Positions 62,536-64,000 of a stretch of 64,000 nt of DNA are shown piece by piece. The notes beneath the pieces are model-generated. The model was not told the origin of the DNA. It saw only the letters and a program-made list of their open reading frames with translations, and searched no databases. Source of the stretch: Paractinoplanes aksuensis (lineage in GTDB: Bacteria > Actinomycetota > Actinomycetes > Mycobacteriales > Micromonosporaceae); the NCBI RefSeq assembly GCF_024137025.1, contig NZ_JAMYJR010000044.1, positions 1 to 64,000 of the forward strand, written 5' to 3'. Position numbers and translations under genes: made by a program. The first letter of the stretch is position 1; each line of letters begins with the position of its first letter.

Positions 62536-64000
<1,465 letters not shown>

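Overview
This is a high-GC actinobacterial chromosome segment with GTG and TTG starts, many ATGA/GTGA/TGATG gene overlaps and mycothiol-linked enzymes. The block uvrA - uvrC - rapZ - yvcK - whiA - gap - pgk - tpiA - secG - rbpA - pgl - opcA - zwf - tal - tkt - ctaB - ctaA - sufR - sufBDCSUT is a typical actinobacterial backbone order. With WhiA, RbpA, OpcA and the general gene style it suggests Micromonosporaceae (Actinoplanes-like); the genus is an inference. No rRNA, tRNA, IS element or CRISPR array was seen.

Layout. 1-3.6 kb: a GNAT protein with 45-bp tandem repeats (cut by the left edge), a VOC protein, an ABM-domain protein, and terC behind a yybP-ykoY (Mn2+) riboswitch. 3.5-3.9 kb: a ~325-bp near-perfect palindrome between convergent terC and typA. 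3.9-14.4 kb: typA, a lytic transglycosylase lipoprotein, a divergent L11 paralogue, a ClpP paralogue without Ser and His, a TetR/epoxide-hydrolase-like pair, SulP + MerR, a membrane diguanylate cyclase and an AAA/DUF4143 ATPase. 14.4-28.8 kb: a mycothiol-type MBL/isomerase pair, rsgA, a polytopic membrane glycosyltransferase-like protein, uvrA, a Tat-Rieske lipoprotein, uvrC with a large low-complexity insert, and rapZ-yvcK-whiA. 29-41.7 kb: lower glycolysis (gap-pgk-tpiA), secG, rbpA, the pentose-phosphate genes (tkt, tal, zwf, opcA, pgl on the minus strand) and ctaB. 41.7-51.5 kb: a small leaderless gene, an ATP-grasp protein, a 630-bp gene-free stretch with odd sequence signals, ctaA, and the suf operon for Fe-S assembly under SufR. 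51.5-64 kb: an accessory stretch with a CPBP protein, a histidine phosphatase, a three-gene membrane coiled-coil / KAP NTPase / CHAT protease module, a LysE exporter, a virginiamycin-B-lyase-like propeller, an AlkD-like protein, a VLRF1 ribosome-rescue protein, a zinc metallopeptidase, and an ABC-F gene (cut by the right edge) behind a candidate leader-peptide attenuator.

How the genes work together: gap-pgk-tpiA and tkt-tal-zwf-opcA-pgl carry central carbon flux; OpcA is the assembly factor for G6PDH. SufR-SufB-SufD-ferredoxin-SufC-SufS-SufU-SufT form one tightly overlapping Fe-S assembly operon. CtaB and CtaA make haem O and haem A. RapZ/YvcK/WhiA link envelope and carbon metabolism to cell division and sporulation. 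The most novel-looking system is the minus-strand module at 54.0-58.1 kb (membrane coiled-coil protein, KAP NTPase, CHAT protease). It has intact catalytic residues and translationally coupled genes and looks like an NTP-dependent conflict or abortive-infection system. Other unusual points are three enzyme-like proteins that lack their active-site or drug-contact residues (L11, ClpP, epoxide hydrolase), the giant palindrome, and the ABC-F leader.
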